From: JBIQKZ01 sp044464765
GTDB lineage: Bacteria; Pseudomonadota; Gammaproteobacteria; Burkholderiales; Burkholderiaceae_B
Reading direction: 5' to 3'
Assembly: GCA_044464765.1 (NCBI GenBank)
Contig: JBIQKZ010000001.1
Span: forward strand, 124,001 to 188,000
Length of the DNA: 64,000 bases
Under the pieces are notes generated by a model, which was not told the origin of the DNA, did no database searches, and worked only from the letters and a program-made list of their open reading frames with translations. Made by a program: the position numbers and the translations under genes. Positions 34,232 through 43,130 of the stretch are shown piece by piece (positions within the stretch are counted from its first letter, which is position 1; every line of letters begins with the position of its first letter).

Positions 34232-35497
34232 TCAGGCCACCTTGATGCCCTGCGCAACCACCTGGTTCTGGGCGGCGCTTTCGCGGATCAGGCGTCCAAG
34301 TACGGCAATGCCTTCGCGAATTTTCTCTTCGGGCACGGTGACGAAACTGAGCCTTAGCGTGTTGTTCTGGATGTGATCACCCACGAAAAACGGTGCGCCG
34401 GGCACAAACGCAACCTTGTTTTCAACGGCGCGCTGCAGCAGCTCTTGTGCATCGATATGCCCGGGCAGCGTCACCCAGATGAACATCCCCCCTTCCGGGC
34501 GTGTCCAGGACACGTCGGCGGGGAAGTCGGTTTGCATGGCATCAAGCATGTAGCCGCATTGTTGTTTGTAGATCTCGCGCACCTTGGGCAGGTGGCTGGC
34601 CAGGAAGCCGCTTTTAACGGCTTCATGCACGGCGATCTGCGTGAGTGTGGAGGTGTGCAGGTCGGTGGCCTGCTTGATCTGCACCAGCTTGGAAATAATG
34701 GGGGCGGGCGCAACGATGTAGCCCAGGCGCAGGCCAGGCGCGAGCACCTTGGAAAAAGAACCCAGACGGATGACGGTGGCCCCTGCCGTGCGGCCCAGGC
34801 CGAACAGGCCCGGCAGAGGCTCACCGGCGTAACGCAAGTCTCCGTAGGGATCGTCTTCGATAATCGGCAGGTTGACCTGCGCGCAGCGTTGCACCAGGGC
34901 TTGGCGGCGCTGAAGGTTCAAGGTGCGGCCCGTGGGATTCTGGAAGTTCGGCAGGGCGTAGATGAAGCGTGCGTTACGCACCCGTTCTTCGGTCAGGCCG
35001 TCGGGAATCAAGCCGCCTTCGTCGGTAGGCACGGCCGTATAGGCGGGCTCGAACAGAGAAAAGGATTGCAGCGCGCCCAGGTAGCTGGGGGCTTCGACCA
35101 GCACCTTGCTGCCCGGGTCGATGAATAATTTACCCAGTAGATCCAGCGCCTGTTGGGAGCCGGATACGATCAGGACTTCGTCGACGCAGACGTCGGTTGC
35201 GCCGGTGCGCCGCATGTCGCGCGCCACCCATTCACGCAACGGCCCATAGCCTTCCGTCGGGCCGTATTGCAGGGCGGTGCGGCCATTGTTCAGCAGAACG
35301 TCGGCGTAAGCGGCATTGATTTCGTGCAGCGGAAAGCCGATGGGCGCCGGCAAGCCGCCCGCAAACGAGATAATGTCCGGCCGTTCGGTGATCTTCAGGA
35401 TTTCACGGATGGCGGAGCTGGTCAGCCTCTGCGCGCGCTGGGAAAACACGTAGGGGGGCAATGAGCCATGGTTGGCATGAGGGTTTGAGCTGGACAT
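34232..35497 (-). CDS. PLP-dependent aminotransferase, class I/II (2-aminoadipate/LysN-like)
   Basis: A 421-residue fold-type I aminotransferase. ISFAGGLPAPIGFP is the N-terminal substrate loop typical of the LysN/Kat-II group, SQQALDLLGKLF the phosphate-binding turn, YALPNFQNPTGRT the Asn/Tyr region, DDPYGDLRY the ring-stacking Asp/Tyr and GSFSKVLAPGLRLGY the PLP lysine. No GntR domain is attached, so it is an enzyme and not a MocR regulator. The ATG at 35497 begins a sequence resembling the family; a longer reading from 35557 is less likely. It sits 15 nt upstream of ubiA, possibly co-transcribed. Confidence 0.87.
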   Translation of the reverse strand: MSSSNPHANHGSLPPYVFSQRAQRLTSSAIREILKITERPDIISFAGGLPAPIGFPLHEINAAYADVLLNNGRTALQYGPTEGYGPLREWVARDMRRTGATDVCVDEVLIVSGSQQALDLLGKLFIDPGSKVLVEAPSYLGALQSFSLFEPAYTAVPTDEGGLIPDGLTEERVRNARFIYALPNFQNPTGRTLNLQRRQALVQRCAQVNLPIIEDDPYGDLRYAGEPLPGLFGLGRTAGATVIRLGSFSKVLAPGLRLGYIVAPAPIISKLVQIKQATDLHTSTLTQIAVHEAVKSGFLASHLPKVREIYKQQCGYMLDAMQTDFPADVSWTRPEGGMFIWVTLPGHIDAQELLQRAVENKVAFVPGAPFFVGDHIQNNTLRLSFVTVPEEKIREGIAVLGRLIRESAAQNQVVAQGIKVA

Positions 35498-35661
35498 AAT
35501 GCTGCGCGAAGAAATCCCGGGAAAAGGTAGTACGGCAAACTGCTTAGAATACTGCAACTTCGGCGCAGATGCTTACAGTTTGCGGTGGCCTTGACCAAAA
35601 ACAGCTAAAATCACGCGGTAGCCATCTCTTTTTTGGCGTTTCCATTCCTTTTTGCTTCATC

Positions 35662-35991
35662 ATGCCTATTTACGCTTATAAGTGCAGCGCCTGCGGTCAT
35701 TCGCAGGACGTGCTGCAGAAAATGTCCGACCCCTTGCTGACCGAGTGTCCACAATGCCACCAGGCCACCTATGTTAAGCAGGTTACCGCAGCGGGTTTCC
35801 AGCTTAAGGGTTCAGGTTGGTACGTCACCGATTTCCGCGATGGCGGCAAAGGCGCGGCGCCGGCATCTGGCGCGTCAGCCGAAACGGGTGCAACGGATAC
35901 GGCCGCGCCTTCCTCCGGCGCAAGCGCCACGCCTGCCGCGACCGCGCCGGCGGCCAGCACCGCTCCGGCCACGCCTGCGGCTTCCACGTAA
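35662..35991 (+). CDS. FmdB-family zinc-ribbon protein with Ala-rich tail
   Basis: A 109-residue protein. The first ~55 residues are the FmdB putative regulatory zinc ribbon (MPIYAYKCSACGHSQDVLQ and ECPQCH; two CxxC pairs). The remaining ~50 residues are low-complexity Ala/Thr/Pro/Ser, as seen in several betaproteobacterial homologues. The ATG at 35662 is fixed by the family's MPIY beginning. It heads the FmdB-DUF502-aspS arrangement common in Burkholderiales. Confidence 0.88.
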   Translation: MPIYAYKCSACGHSQDVLQKMSDPLLTECPQCHQATYVKQVTAAGFQLKGSGWYVTDFRDGGKGAAPASGASAETGATDTAAPSSGASATPAATAPAASTAPATPAAST

Positions 35992-35998
35992 GGGTTTC

Positions 35999-36712
35999 AT
36001 GCGTATTTTCAAGCGCTATTTCATCACAGGCCTGTTGATCTGGATTCCCCTGGTCATCACGATCTGGGTGATTGCCTTGTTGATCAGCACGCTGGAAAGT
36101 GTGGTGCCGGCGTTTCTGTCGCCGCAGTCACTGTTCGGGTTCAGCCTTCCGGGCTTTCGGGTGCTGCTGGTTTTGCTGGTGGTGTTTCTCACCGGCCTGG
36201 CCGGCGCCAACCTGATCGGGCGTACGGTGGTAGAGCGGTGGGAACACCTGTTGGGCCGTATTCCGCTCGTGCGTTCCATTTACAATTCCGTCAAGCAGGT
36301 CAGCGATACGGTTCTTTCGCCCAGCGGCCAGGCCTTTCGCCAGGCGGTGCTGGTGCAGTATCCGCGCCATGGCGCCTGGACCATCGCGTTCCTGACCGGC
36401 GCGCCCAGCGGGGAAGTGGCGGGCAAGCTGGGCGGCGATTTTGTCAGTGTGTATATACCCACCACGCCCAATCCCACTTCGGGCTTCTTTTTGATGATGC
36501 CGCGTGGCGACGTTCAGTTGCTGGACATGAGCGTGGATATGGCGCTGAAGTACATCGTTTCCATGGGCGTGGTTGCGCCCGCTGTTCCAGGCGAGACGGC
36601 GGTCGACGCCGACGCCATGGCCGCCATTCAGGACCATATCGAGCAAGAGCTGGACGTAACCCTGGAGCCGAAGCAGGCGGGCAGGGCAGACGAATCGCGC
36701 GATCGCGATTGA
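35999..36712 (+). CDS. DUF502 family membrane protein
   Basis: A 237-residue inner-membrane protein with two or three hydrophobic helices (residues ~8-28 and ~55-75) and the DUF502 blocks GRIPLVRSIYNSVKQV and VSVYIPTTPNPTSGFFLMMP. Function is unknown; homologues are often placed before aspS as here. It starts 7 nt after fmdB. Confidence 0.9.
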   Translation: MRIFKRYFITGLLIWIPLVITIWVIALLISTLESVVPAFLSPQSLFGFSLPGFRVLLVLLVVFLTGLAGANLIGRTVVERWEHLLGRIPLVRSIYNSVKQVSDTVLSPSGQAFRQAVLVQYPRHGAWTIAFLTGAPSGEVAGKLGGDFVSVYIPTTPNPTSGFFLMMPRGDVQLLDMSVDMALKYIVSMGVVAPAVPGETAVDADAMAAIQDHIEQELDVTLEPKQAGRADESRDRD

Positions 36713-36749
36713 ATCAAGGCATTTAAAAATTTATACGGAGTATTCCTTC

Positions 36750-38546
36750 ATGCGTAGTTGCTATACCGGCGAAGTCAGTCGAGAAGAATTGAACCAGACG
36801 GTCACCCTGTTTGGCTGGGTTCATCGTCGCCGTGATCACGGTGGTGTGATCTTTATCGACTTGCGCGATCGCGCGGGCCTGGCTCAGATTGTGGTGGACC
36901 CGGACAACGTCGATGCCTTCGCCACGGCCGAACGTATTCGCAACGAGTTCTGCATCCGCATTACCGGTTTGGTGCGCCTGCGCCCCGAAGGCACCAACAA
37001 TAGCGAACTGGCGTCGGGTGAAGTCGAGGTCCTGTGCCGGGAGATCGAGATCCTGAACCCATCGGTGACCCCGCCGTTCCAGCTGGATGACGACAATTTG
37101 TCGGAAACCACCCGCCTGACGCATCGCGTTCTGGACCTGCGCCGTCCGCAAATGCAGCGCAACCTCATGCTGCGCTATCGGGTGTCGATCGAAGTGCGCA
37201 AGTATCTGGACGGTCTGGGCTTCATCGATATTGAAACGCCCATGCTCACCAAGAGCACGCCCGAAGGCGCGCGCGACTACCTGGTTCCGTCGCGCGTGAA
37301 CGCCGGCGAGTTCTTTGCCTTGCCGCAGTCGCCCCAGTTGTTCAAGCAGATGCTGATGGTGGCGGGATTCGATCGCTACTATCAGATCACCAAGTGCTTT
37401 CGCGACGAAGATCTGCGCGCCGACCGCCAGCCCGAATTCACACAGATCGATTGCGAAACCTCGTTCCTGGATGAATTCCAGATTCGCGAGATCTTCGAAG
37501 GCATGTTGCGTCATGTGTTCAGCGCCGTCCAGGGCGTCGACCTGCCCGGGCAGTTCCCGACCATGACCTGGGAAGAGGCCATGCGCCGCTATGGGTCCGA
37601 CAAGCCCGACTTGCGGGTCAAGCTGGAATTCACCGACATATCCGACCTGATGAAGGATGTGGATTTCAAGGTGTTTTCTGCGCCGGCCAACGATCCGGCC
37701 AGTCGTGTCGTGGCCATGCGCATTCCCGGCGGCGGCTCGATGCCGCGCAGTGAAATCGATGCCTACACCAAATTCGTTGCCATCTACGGGGCGAAGGGTC
37801 TGGCCTACATCAAGGTCAACGACGCGGCGGCCATTCCCGAGGGCTTGCAATCGCCCATCGTCAAGAACATTCATGCCGACGCGCTGACGCAATTGATCCA
37901 GCGCTGCGGCGCGCAAAGCGGCGACTTGATCTTCTTTGGCGCCGACAAGGCCAAGGTGGTGAACGACGCCATCGGCGCCTTGCGCGTGAAAATAGGTCAT
38001 AGCGATTTCGGCAAGCAGAACGGGCTGTTTGAGGCAGGCTGGAAGCCGTTGTGGGTGGTCGATTTCCCCATGTTTGAGTACGATCAGGATGAAGGGCGGT
38101 ACTTTGCGGCCCACCATCCTTTCACCAGCCCCAAGGACGGTCACGAGGAATTGCTGGAAAGCGACCCCGCCGGTGCGCTGGCCAAGGCCTATGATATTGT
38201 TTTGAATGGCTGGGAAATTGGCGGCGGGTCGGTGCGTATCCATCGTGCGGACATCCAGGAAAAGGTCTTCCAGGCGTTGAACATCGGGCACGACGAAGCA
38301 CGCGAGAAATTCGGCTTCCTGCTGGATGCCCTGCAATACGGCGCGCCGCCGCATGGCGGGGTGGCATTCGGCCTGGATCGCCTGGTCACCATGATGGCCG
38401 GCGCCGAATCCATTCGCGATGTCATCGCCTTCCCCAAGACGCAGCGTGCGCAAGACTTGTTAACCCATGCGCCATCGCCGGTCGACGAGAAACAGTTGCG
38501 CGAACTGCACATTCGCCTTCGCCCGACCGAGGTGAATAAAACGTAA
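36750..38546 (+). CDS. aspS: Aspartyl-tRNA synthetase, probably non-discriminating
   Basis: A 598-residue bacterial-type class II synthetase. The N-terminal OB-fold anticodon domain (1-~110, GWVHRRRDHGG) precedes the catalytic core with motif 2 (CFRDEDLRADRQPEFTQID), the GAD insertion domain (~290-420) and motif 3 (GVAFGLDRLVTMM). His30 and Gly81 stand where, as I recall, Pseudomonas non-discriminating AspRS has His31 and Gly83, whereas discriminating enzymes have Leu and Lys. It therefore probably also charges tRNA-Asn with Asp for GatCAB amidation. GGAG lies about 8 nt upstream of the ATG. Confidence 0.97.
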   Translation: MRSCYTGEVSREELNQTVTLFGWVHRRRDHGGVIFIDLRDRAGLAQIVVDPDNVDAFATAERIRNEFCIRITGLVRLRPEGTNNSELASGEVEVLCREIEILNPSVTPPFQLDDDNLSETTRLTHRVLDLRRPQMQRNLMLRYRVSIEVRKYLDGLGFIDIETPMLTKSTPEGARDYLVPSRVNAGEFFALPQSPQLFKQMLMVAGFDRYYQITKCFRDEDLRADRQPEFTQIDCETSFLDEFQIREIFEGMLRHVFSAVQGVDLPGQFPTMTWEEAMRRYGSDKPDLRVKLEFTDISDLMKDVDFKVFSAPANDPASRVVAMRIPGGGSMPRSEIDAYTKFVAIYGAKGLAYIKVNDAAAIPEGLQSPIVKNIHADALTQLIQRCGAQSGDLIFFGADKAKVVNDAIGALRVKIGHSDFGKQNGLFEAGWKPLWVVDFPMFEYDQDEGRYFAAHHPFTSPKDGHEELLESDPAGALAKAYDIVLNGWEIGGGSVRIHRADIQEKVFQALNIGHDEAREKFGFLLDALQYGAPPHGGVAFGLDRLVTMMAGAESIRDVIAFPKTQRAQDLLTHAPSPVDEKQLRELHIRLRPTEVNKT

Positions 38547-38559
38547 AGGTACACAGACG

Positions 38560-39420
38560 GTGTCAGTCATACGGGTCGTAAGCTACAACATCCACAAAGG
38601 GCGTTCCGCCATGGGAGCCCGAGAGTCATTATCAAAGCTTAGATTAGGCCTGTATGGCCTGCGGCCCGATTTATTGTTCCTGCAAGAAGTACAGGGTCGC
38701 AATGAACGTCATGGCGTCTTGCACGCCCAGCACGAATCGCTGGCGGCGGCCCTGGGCATGGATGTCTGCTACGGCTGCAATGCCGTCCGGCAGCAGACGG
38801 ATCATGGCAATGCGCTGCTTTCGCGCTACCCCATTCTTAGCTACGAAAACGAAGACATCTCTGATCACAAGATGGAGCAACGCGGCTTGCTGCATGCGAC
38901 GGTCGAAGTCGACGACGTGCAGGTGCATTGCATCGTCGTTCATCTGGGTCTGTTCAATAGCGGCAGGCTCAGGCAGATTCACGCGCTGGTGGAGCGCATC
39001 AAGCGCATGGTGCCGGATCACGCTCCCCTGCTGATCGGGGGCGATTTCAACGACTGGAACAACCGGCTGGCGCCGCTGTTCGTGCAGCAGCTTGGTCTTT
39101 ACGAGGTCTTCGCGTTTTCGCCCCGGGGCTGGGCCGATACACCGGTGCGAATCCGCAACTCCATGCGCCAGTTCGGCCGCACCTTGCGAGGGCGACCGGG
39201 GCATGGGCTGGGTTCGGCCTCGGCCCACGAACTGGGTATCAATGGCTTGGCGCGCATGACGCCGCCGCCCCGCACTTTTCCGTCCGCCTTTCCCTTGTTC
39301 CGGCTGGATCGCATTTATCAGCGCGGCTTTGCCGTGCGCAGCGCCAGGGTGCTGTATGGCAACCCCTGGCGGCAGTTGTCGGACCACTCCCCTATTCTTG
39401 CGGAGCTGGAACTTCCCTGA
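38560..39420 (+). CDS. Endonuclease/exonuclease/phosphatase (EEP) family protein
   Basis: A 286-residue Mg-dependent EEP-fold hydrolase with its canonical motifs in order: VVSYNIHKG (1-15), LLFLQEVQGR, GGDFNDWNNR and SDHSPI near the C-terminus. The natural substrate (DNA, phospholipid or another phosphodiester) is unknown. It starts with GTG at 38560, 13 nt after aspS, and precedes clsB, an order seen in related betaproteobacteria, which suggests a membrane-lipid link. Confidence 0.88.
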   Translation: MSVIRVVSYNIHKGRSAMGARESLSKLRLGLYGLRPDLLFLQEVQGRNERHGVLHAQHESLAAALGMDVCYGCNAVRQQTDHGNALLSRYPILSYENEDISDHKMEQRGLLHATVEVDDVQVHCIVVHLGLFNSGRLRQIHALVERIKRMVPDHAPLLIGGDFNDWNNRLAPLFVQQLGLYEVFAFSPRGWADTPVRIRNSMRQFGRTLRGRPGHGLGSASAHELGINGLARMTPPPRTFPSAFPLFRLDRIYQRGFAVRSARVLYGNPWRQLSDHSPILAELELP

Positions 39421-39435
39421 CTCGCGCGAGGCACT

Positions 39436-40665
39436 ATGGTTGGCAAACGCTCCGGACTGACTTGGCGGGAAGGCAACAAGATCGACCTTCTGCGTAACGG
39501 CGGCGAGTTTTTCCCGGCCTTGTGCCAGGCCATCGACCAGGCGCAGGACAGCGTGCATCTGGAAACCTATATTTTCAACCTGGACCGGACCGGCCATCAG
39601 GTGCTGGATCATCTGCGCGCCGCGTGTGAACGAGGCGTCAAGGTGCGGGTGGTGATCGATGGATTTGGCAGTGTCGAAGGCGCTGCGCAGATCGTGCGCA
39701 CGCTGGACGAGATGGGGGCGCAGTCGCGCGTCTACCGGCCCGAGCCTTCGGGGCTGCTGCGTTATGTTTTTCGCTTGAGCCGCTTACGACGCATGCACCG
39801 CAAGGTGGCGGTCGTGGACCGGCGGATTGGCTTTCTGGGCGGCATCAATATTATCGATGATCTGTTCGATGTGCCCGACGACGGTCAAGGGCCTTTGCCG
39901 CGCTTCGATTTTGCCGTGCGCATGGAAGGCCCGGTGGTGCAGGATCTGGACACCGCGCAAAGCATGCTGTGGGTGCGCATGGCTTGGCGGCGGCGCGATA
40001 ACTGGGCCGCCTTCTACGCACGGGCCAAAGGCTGGCGGTTGCGCCGGGCGCGCGCCGTGGCCGCTGCGACCGAATCCTTCCCCGACGGTATTCGCGCCAC
40101 CGTGCTGCTGCGCGACAATGTGCGGTTTCGTCGCACCATAGAAAGCGCCTACGTGAACGCGCTAAACGACGCGCAGAACGACGTACTGATTGCAAACTCT
40201 TACTTTTTCCCGGGGCGCCGTCTGCGCCGCGCCCTGAAGCGGGCCGCCGCCCGGGGCGTGCGAGTACGCCTGCTGCTGCAGGGGCGCGTGGAATATGCCG
40301 TGCAGTACCGCGCCTGCCGCAGCATGTATGGCCAAGTGCTGTCCGACGGCATTGAAATCTACGAATACATGCCCAGCTACCTGCACGCCAAGGTGGCGGT
40401 CATCGACTGTTGCTCCATGGTGGGATCGTCTAACATGGATCCATTCAGTCTTTTGCTTGCGCGCGAAGCGAATGTGTTCATCGATGATGCCGCATTCTCC
40501 GATACACTGAGGAAAGCGCTTGAAGACGAGTTGGGGAGCAGCACCCGGCACGTTACCCTTGAAAGCCGGCAAGAATGTTCGGCCTGGGATCGGCTGCTTG
40601 ATGCCGTTTCGTTTTATGCCTTGCGTTTTGGGGTGGCCCTGACCGGGAAGTCGTCGCTTTATTAG
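39436..40665 (+). CDS. clsB: Cardiolipin synthase B-type phospholipase D family enzyme
   Basis: A 409-residue protein with two phospholipase D motifs: MHRKVAVVDRRIGFLGG (HxKxxxxD, first half, residues ~117) and LHAKVAVIDCCSMVGSSNMD (second half, ~317). It lacks the N-terminal transmembrane helices of ClsA, matching ClsB length and layout. It makes cardiolipin from phosphatidylglycerol with phosphatidylglycerol or phosphatidylethanolamine. It is 15 nt after the EEP gene and probably in the same operon. Confidence 0.9.
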   Translation: MVGKRSGLTWREGNKIDLLRNGGEFFPALCQAIDQAQDSVHLETYIFNLDRTGHQVLDHLRAACERGVKVRVVIDGFGSVEGAAQIVRTLDEMGAQSRVYRPEPSGLLRYVFRLSRLRRMHRKVAVVDRRIGFLGGINIIDDLFDVPDDGQGPLPRFDFAVRMEGPVVQDLDTAQSMLWVRMAWRRRDNWAAFYARAKGWRLRRARAVAAATESFPDGIRATVLLRDNVRFRRTIESAYVNALNDAQNDVLIANSYFFPGRRLRRALKRAAARGVRVRLLLQGRVEYAVQYRACRSMYGQVLSDGIEIYEYMPSYLHAKVAVIDCCSMVGSSNMDPFSLLLAREANVFIDDAAFSDTLRKALEDELGSSTRHVTLESRQECSAWDRLLDAVSFYALRFGVALTGKSSLY

Positions 40666-40699
40666 GTGGCCGGGCCTCGAATTTCTATGGAGCACAGCT

Positions 40700-43117
40700 A
40701 TGCAAACAGGTCAATCCCGTTTATTTCGTATTCGCAAGGTGGCCGTGTGCGGCGCCGGGGTCATGGGGGCGCAGATTGCAGCGCATTGCGTCAATGCCGG
40801 CGTGCCTGTGGTGTTGTTTGATTTGCCCGCCAAGGAAGGCGACAAGAACGGCATTGTCTTGCGCGCCCTGGCGCAACTGAAGAAAGCCAACCCCGCGCCG
40901 CTTGGAACGCCGGACATGGCCGATCTGATCACGCCCGCCAACTACGAAGAGCATCTTCCGCTTCTGGCCGACTGCGATCTGGTCATCGAGGCCATCGCGG
41001 AACGCATGGACTGGAAGAAAGATCTCTATCATAGGCTGGCGCCGGCCATCCGGCCCGAGGCCATCGTGGCCAGCAATACGTCGGGCTTGTCCATCAGCGC
41101 CTTATCCAACGCCTTGCCCGAGCAGTTGCGTGCGCGATTCTGCGGGGTGCACTTCTTTAATCCCCCACGCTACATGCCGCTGGTGGAACTGATTCCCACG
41201 CCTGACACCGAGCCGGCCATGCTGGACCAGTTGGAAACTTTCCTGGTGTCGCAGTTGGGCAAAGGGGTGGTACGCGCCAAGGACACCCCCAATTTCATTG
41301 GCAATCGCATTGGCGTGTTCGGCATGCTTTCCGTATTTGCCCAGGCCGAAAAATTCGGCCAGCCCTACGAACTGGTCGACGAACTGACTGGCACCCGGCT
41401 GGGCAGGGCCAAGTCGGGCACTTATCGTACGGCCGACGTGGTGGGCCTGGACACCATGGCGCATGTGGTTCGCACCATGCACGATCAGTTGCCCGATGAT
41501 CCTTTTCATGCGGTTTTCAAACTGCCGCCCGTGGTGGATGCGCTGATTGAAAAAGGCGCGTTGGGGCAGAAGTCGGGCGCGGGCTTCTACCGCAAAGAAG
41601 GCAAGGCCATTTTGCGCATCGATCCGGCCCAAGGGGAGTATGTGCCGGCGGATGCTACGATCGACGATTCGGTCGCCGCCATTCTGGCCGAGCGCGATCC
41701 CGCCAAACGCTTGAAAGCCCTGCGTGAATCTGATCATCCACAAGCGCAGTTTGTATGGGCCGTGCTGCGCGATATCTTCCACTACAGTGCGCTGCATTTG
41801 TCCGACATTGCCGATACGGCCCGCCAGGTCGATCAGGCTATGGTGTGGGGCTTTGGTCATGCACAGGGGCCGTTCGAAATATGGCAGGCCGCTGGTTGGG
41901 AACAGGTGGCGCAGTGGATCGCCGACGACATCAAGAACGGCAAGGCTTTAAGTACGGCGTCATTGCCCGATTGGGTATTCAGCGGGCCGGTGCATGAAGC
42001 CCAGGGTGTGCAAACGTCCGCAGGATCTTACAACCCGACCAGCGGAGCCTTCGAGCCGCGTAGCGCATTGCCGGTTTATCAGCGCCAGATTGGCGCGCCT
42101 GTGCTGGTGGGCGAGGCGTCCAGGTTGACGAGGACCGTTGTGTTCGAAGACGACGACATCCTATGCTGGACCTTGCCTGATCCACACCCGTCCGATGTGC
42201 TGATCCTGTCGTTCAAAACCAAGATGCATACCTTGAGCGCCGGTGTGGTCAAAGGCATTGAGCACGCCGTCGGTTTGGCGGAAGACGGTTATAAGGCCAT
42301 GGTCATCGGCCATACCGGCGACCCGTTTTCAGCCGGTGCCGATCTGAAATCCATGCTGCCGCTTTTCGCGCAAGGGGGCCCCGCTGCCGTGGAGCCGGTC
42401 GAGCGGGCCATGCAAGACGCCATCATGCGCGTGCGCTATGCGCAGGTGCCGGTTGTGGCGGCCGTGGCGGGCATGGCGCTGGGCGGCGGATGCGAGCTGG
42501 TCTTGCATTGCGCCGCGCGGGTAGCTCATTTTGAAACCTATATCGGCCTGGTCGAAGTCGGCATGGGCCTGATTCCAGGCGCGGGAGGCATGTTGTATGC
42601 CGCCCGTCGATCGGCCGAGCTACAAGCGCTAGCCGCACCCGACGCGCCGCTGCTGGCTTTTCTGAAGAACTTTGCGCTGTCCATGGCGAGCGCGCGCGTG
42701 TCCAAGTCTGCGCTTGAAGCTCGGCAGATGGGGTATCTGCTGCCATCCGATCCCATTGTCATGAATCGCCACGAGCTCTTGTATGTGGCGGTGCGCGAAG
42801 CCCAGGCCATGGCCGAGTCGGGCTGGCGCCCGCCCATCGCCCGGCGCTTTCCCGTGGCCGGACGCGACGCCATCGCCACGCTGAAGGGGCAATTGGTCAA
42901 TATGCAGGTGGGCGGGTTTATCTCGGAGTATGACAAAGAGGTGGCCGAAACCGTTGCCTACGCATTGTGCGGCGGCGACCTGGATCCCGGCGAGCTGGTC
43001 GACGATGCCTGGATGCTGGCCCGCGAGCGGGAAGGTTTCATCGGCTCGCTGGCCAAGCCCAAGACCCAGGAACGCATTATGGGCTTTGTAAAAACCGGCA
43101 AGCCGGTGCGCAACTAA
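40700..43117 (+). CDS. 3-hydroxyacyl-CoA dehydrogenase / enoyl-CoA hydratase fusion (FadN type)
   Basis: An 805-residue beta-oxidation protein. The N-terminal half is the L-3-hydroxyacyl-CoA dehydrogenase: Rossmann motif VCGAGVMGAQIA at ~15-26, NTSGLSI, and VHFFNPPRYMPLVELI. The C-terminal part (~490-780) is a crotonase domain with the CoA-binding GHTGDPFSAGADLK and AGMALGGGCELVLH oxyanion loops. This domain order, dehydrogenase first, is that of FadN and differs from FadB/FadJ. GGAG precedes the ATG by 8-9 nt. It is followed 13 nt later by the thiolase. Confidence 0.93.
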   Translation: MQTGQSRLFRIRKVAVCGAGVMGAQIAAHCVNAGVPVVLFDLPAKEGDKNGIVLRALAQLKKANPAPLGTPDMADLITPANYEEHLPLLADCDLVIEAIAERMDWKKDLYHRLAPAIRPEAIVASNTSGLSISALSNALPEQLRARFCGVHFFNPPRYMPLVELIPTPDTEPAMLDQLETFLVSQLGKGVVRAKDTPNFIGNRIGVFGMLSVFAQAEKFGQPYELVDELTGTRLGRAKSGTYRTADVVGLDTMAHVVRTMHDQLPDDPFHAVFKLPPVVDALIEKGALGQKSGAGFYRKEGKAILRIDPAQGEYVPADATIDDSVAAILAERDPAKRLKALRESDHPQAQFVWAVLRDIFHYSALHLSDIADTARQVDQAMVWGFGHAQGPFEIWQAAGWEQVAQWIADDIKNGKALSTASLPDWVFSGPVHEAQGVQTSAGSYNPTSGAFEPRSALPVYQRQIGAPVLVGEASRLTRTVVFEDDDILCWTLPDPHPSDVLILSFKTKMHTLSAGVVKGIEHAVGLAEDGYKAMVIGHTGDPFSAGADLKSMLPLFAQGGPAAVEPVERAMQDAIMRVRYAQVPVVAAVAGMALGGGCELVLHCAARVAHFETYIGLVEVGMGLIPGAGGMLYAARRSAELQALAAPDAPLLAFLKNFALSMASARVSKSALEARQMGYLLPSDPIVMNRHELLYVAVREAQAMAESGWRPPIARRFPVAGRDAIATLKGQLVNMQVGGFISEYDKEVAETVAYALCGGDLDPGELVDDAWMLAREREGFIGSLAKPKTQERIMGFVKTGKPVRN

Positions 43118-43130
43118 AGGGGACATGAAC

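Noticed and set aside
36723..38453. Long open reading frame (576 codons) on the minus strand
   Set aside because: It is antisense to aspS, whose class II synthetase motifs are unmistakable; the product is rich in His, Gln and Arg and resembles no family.
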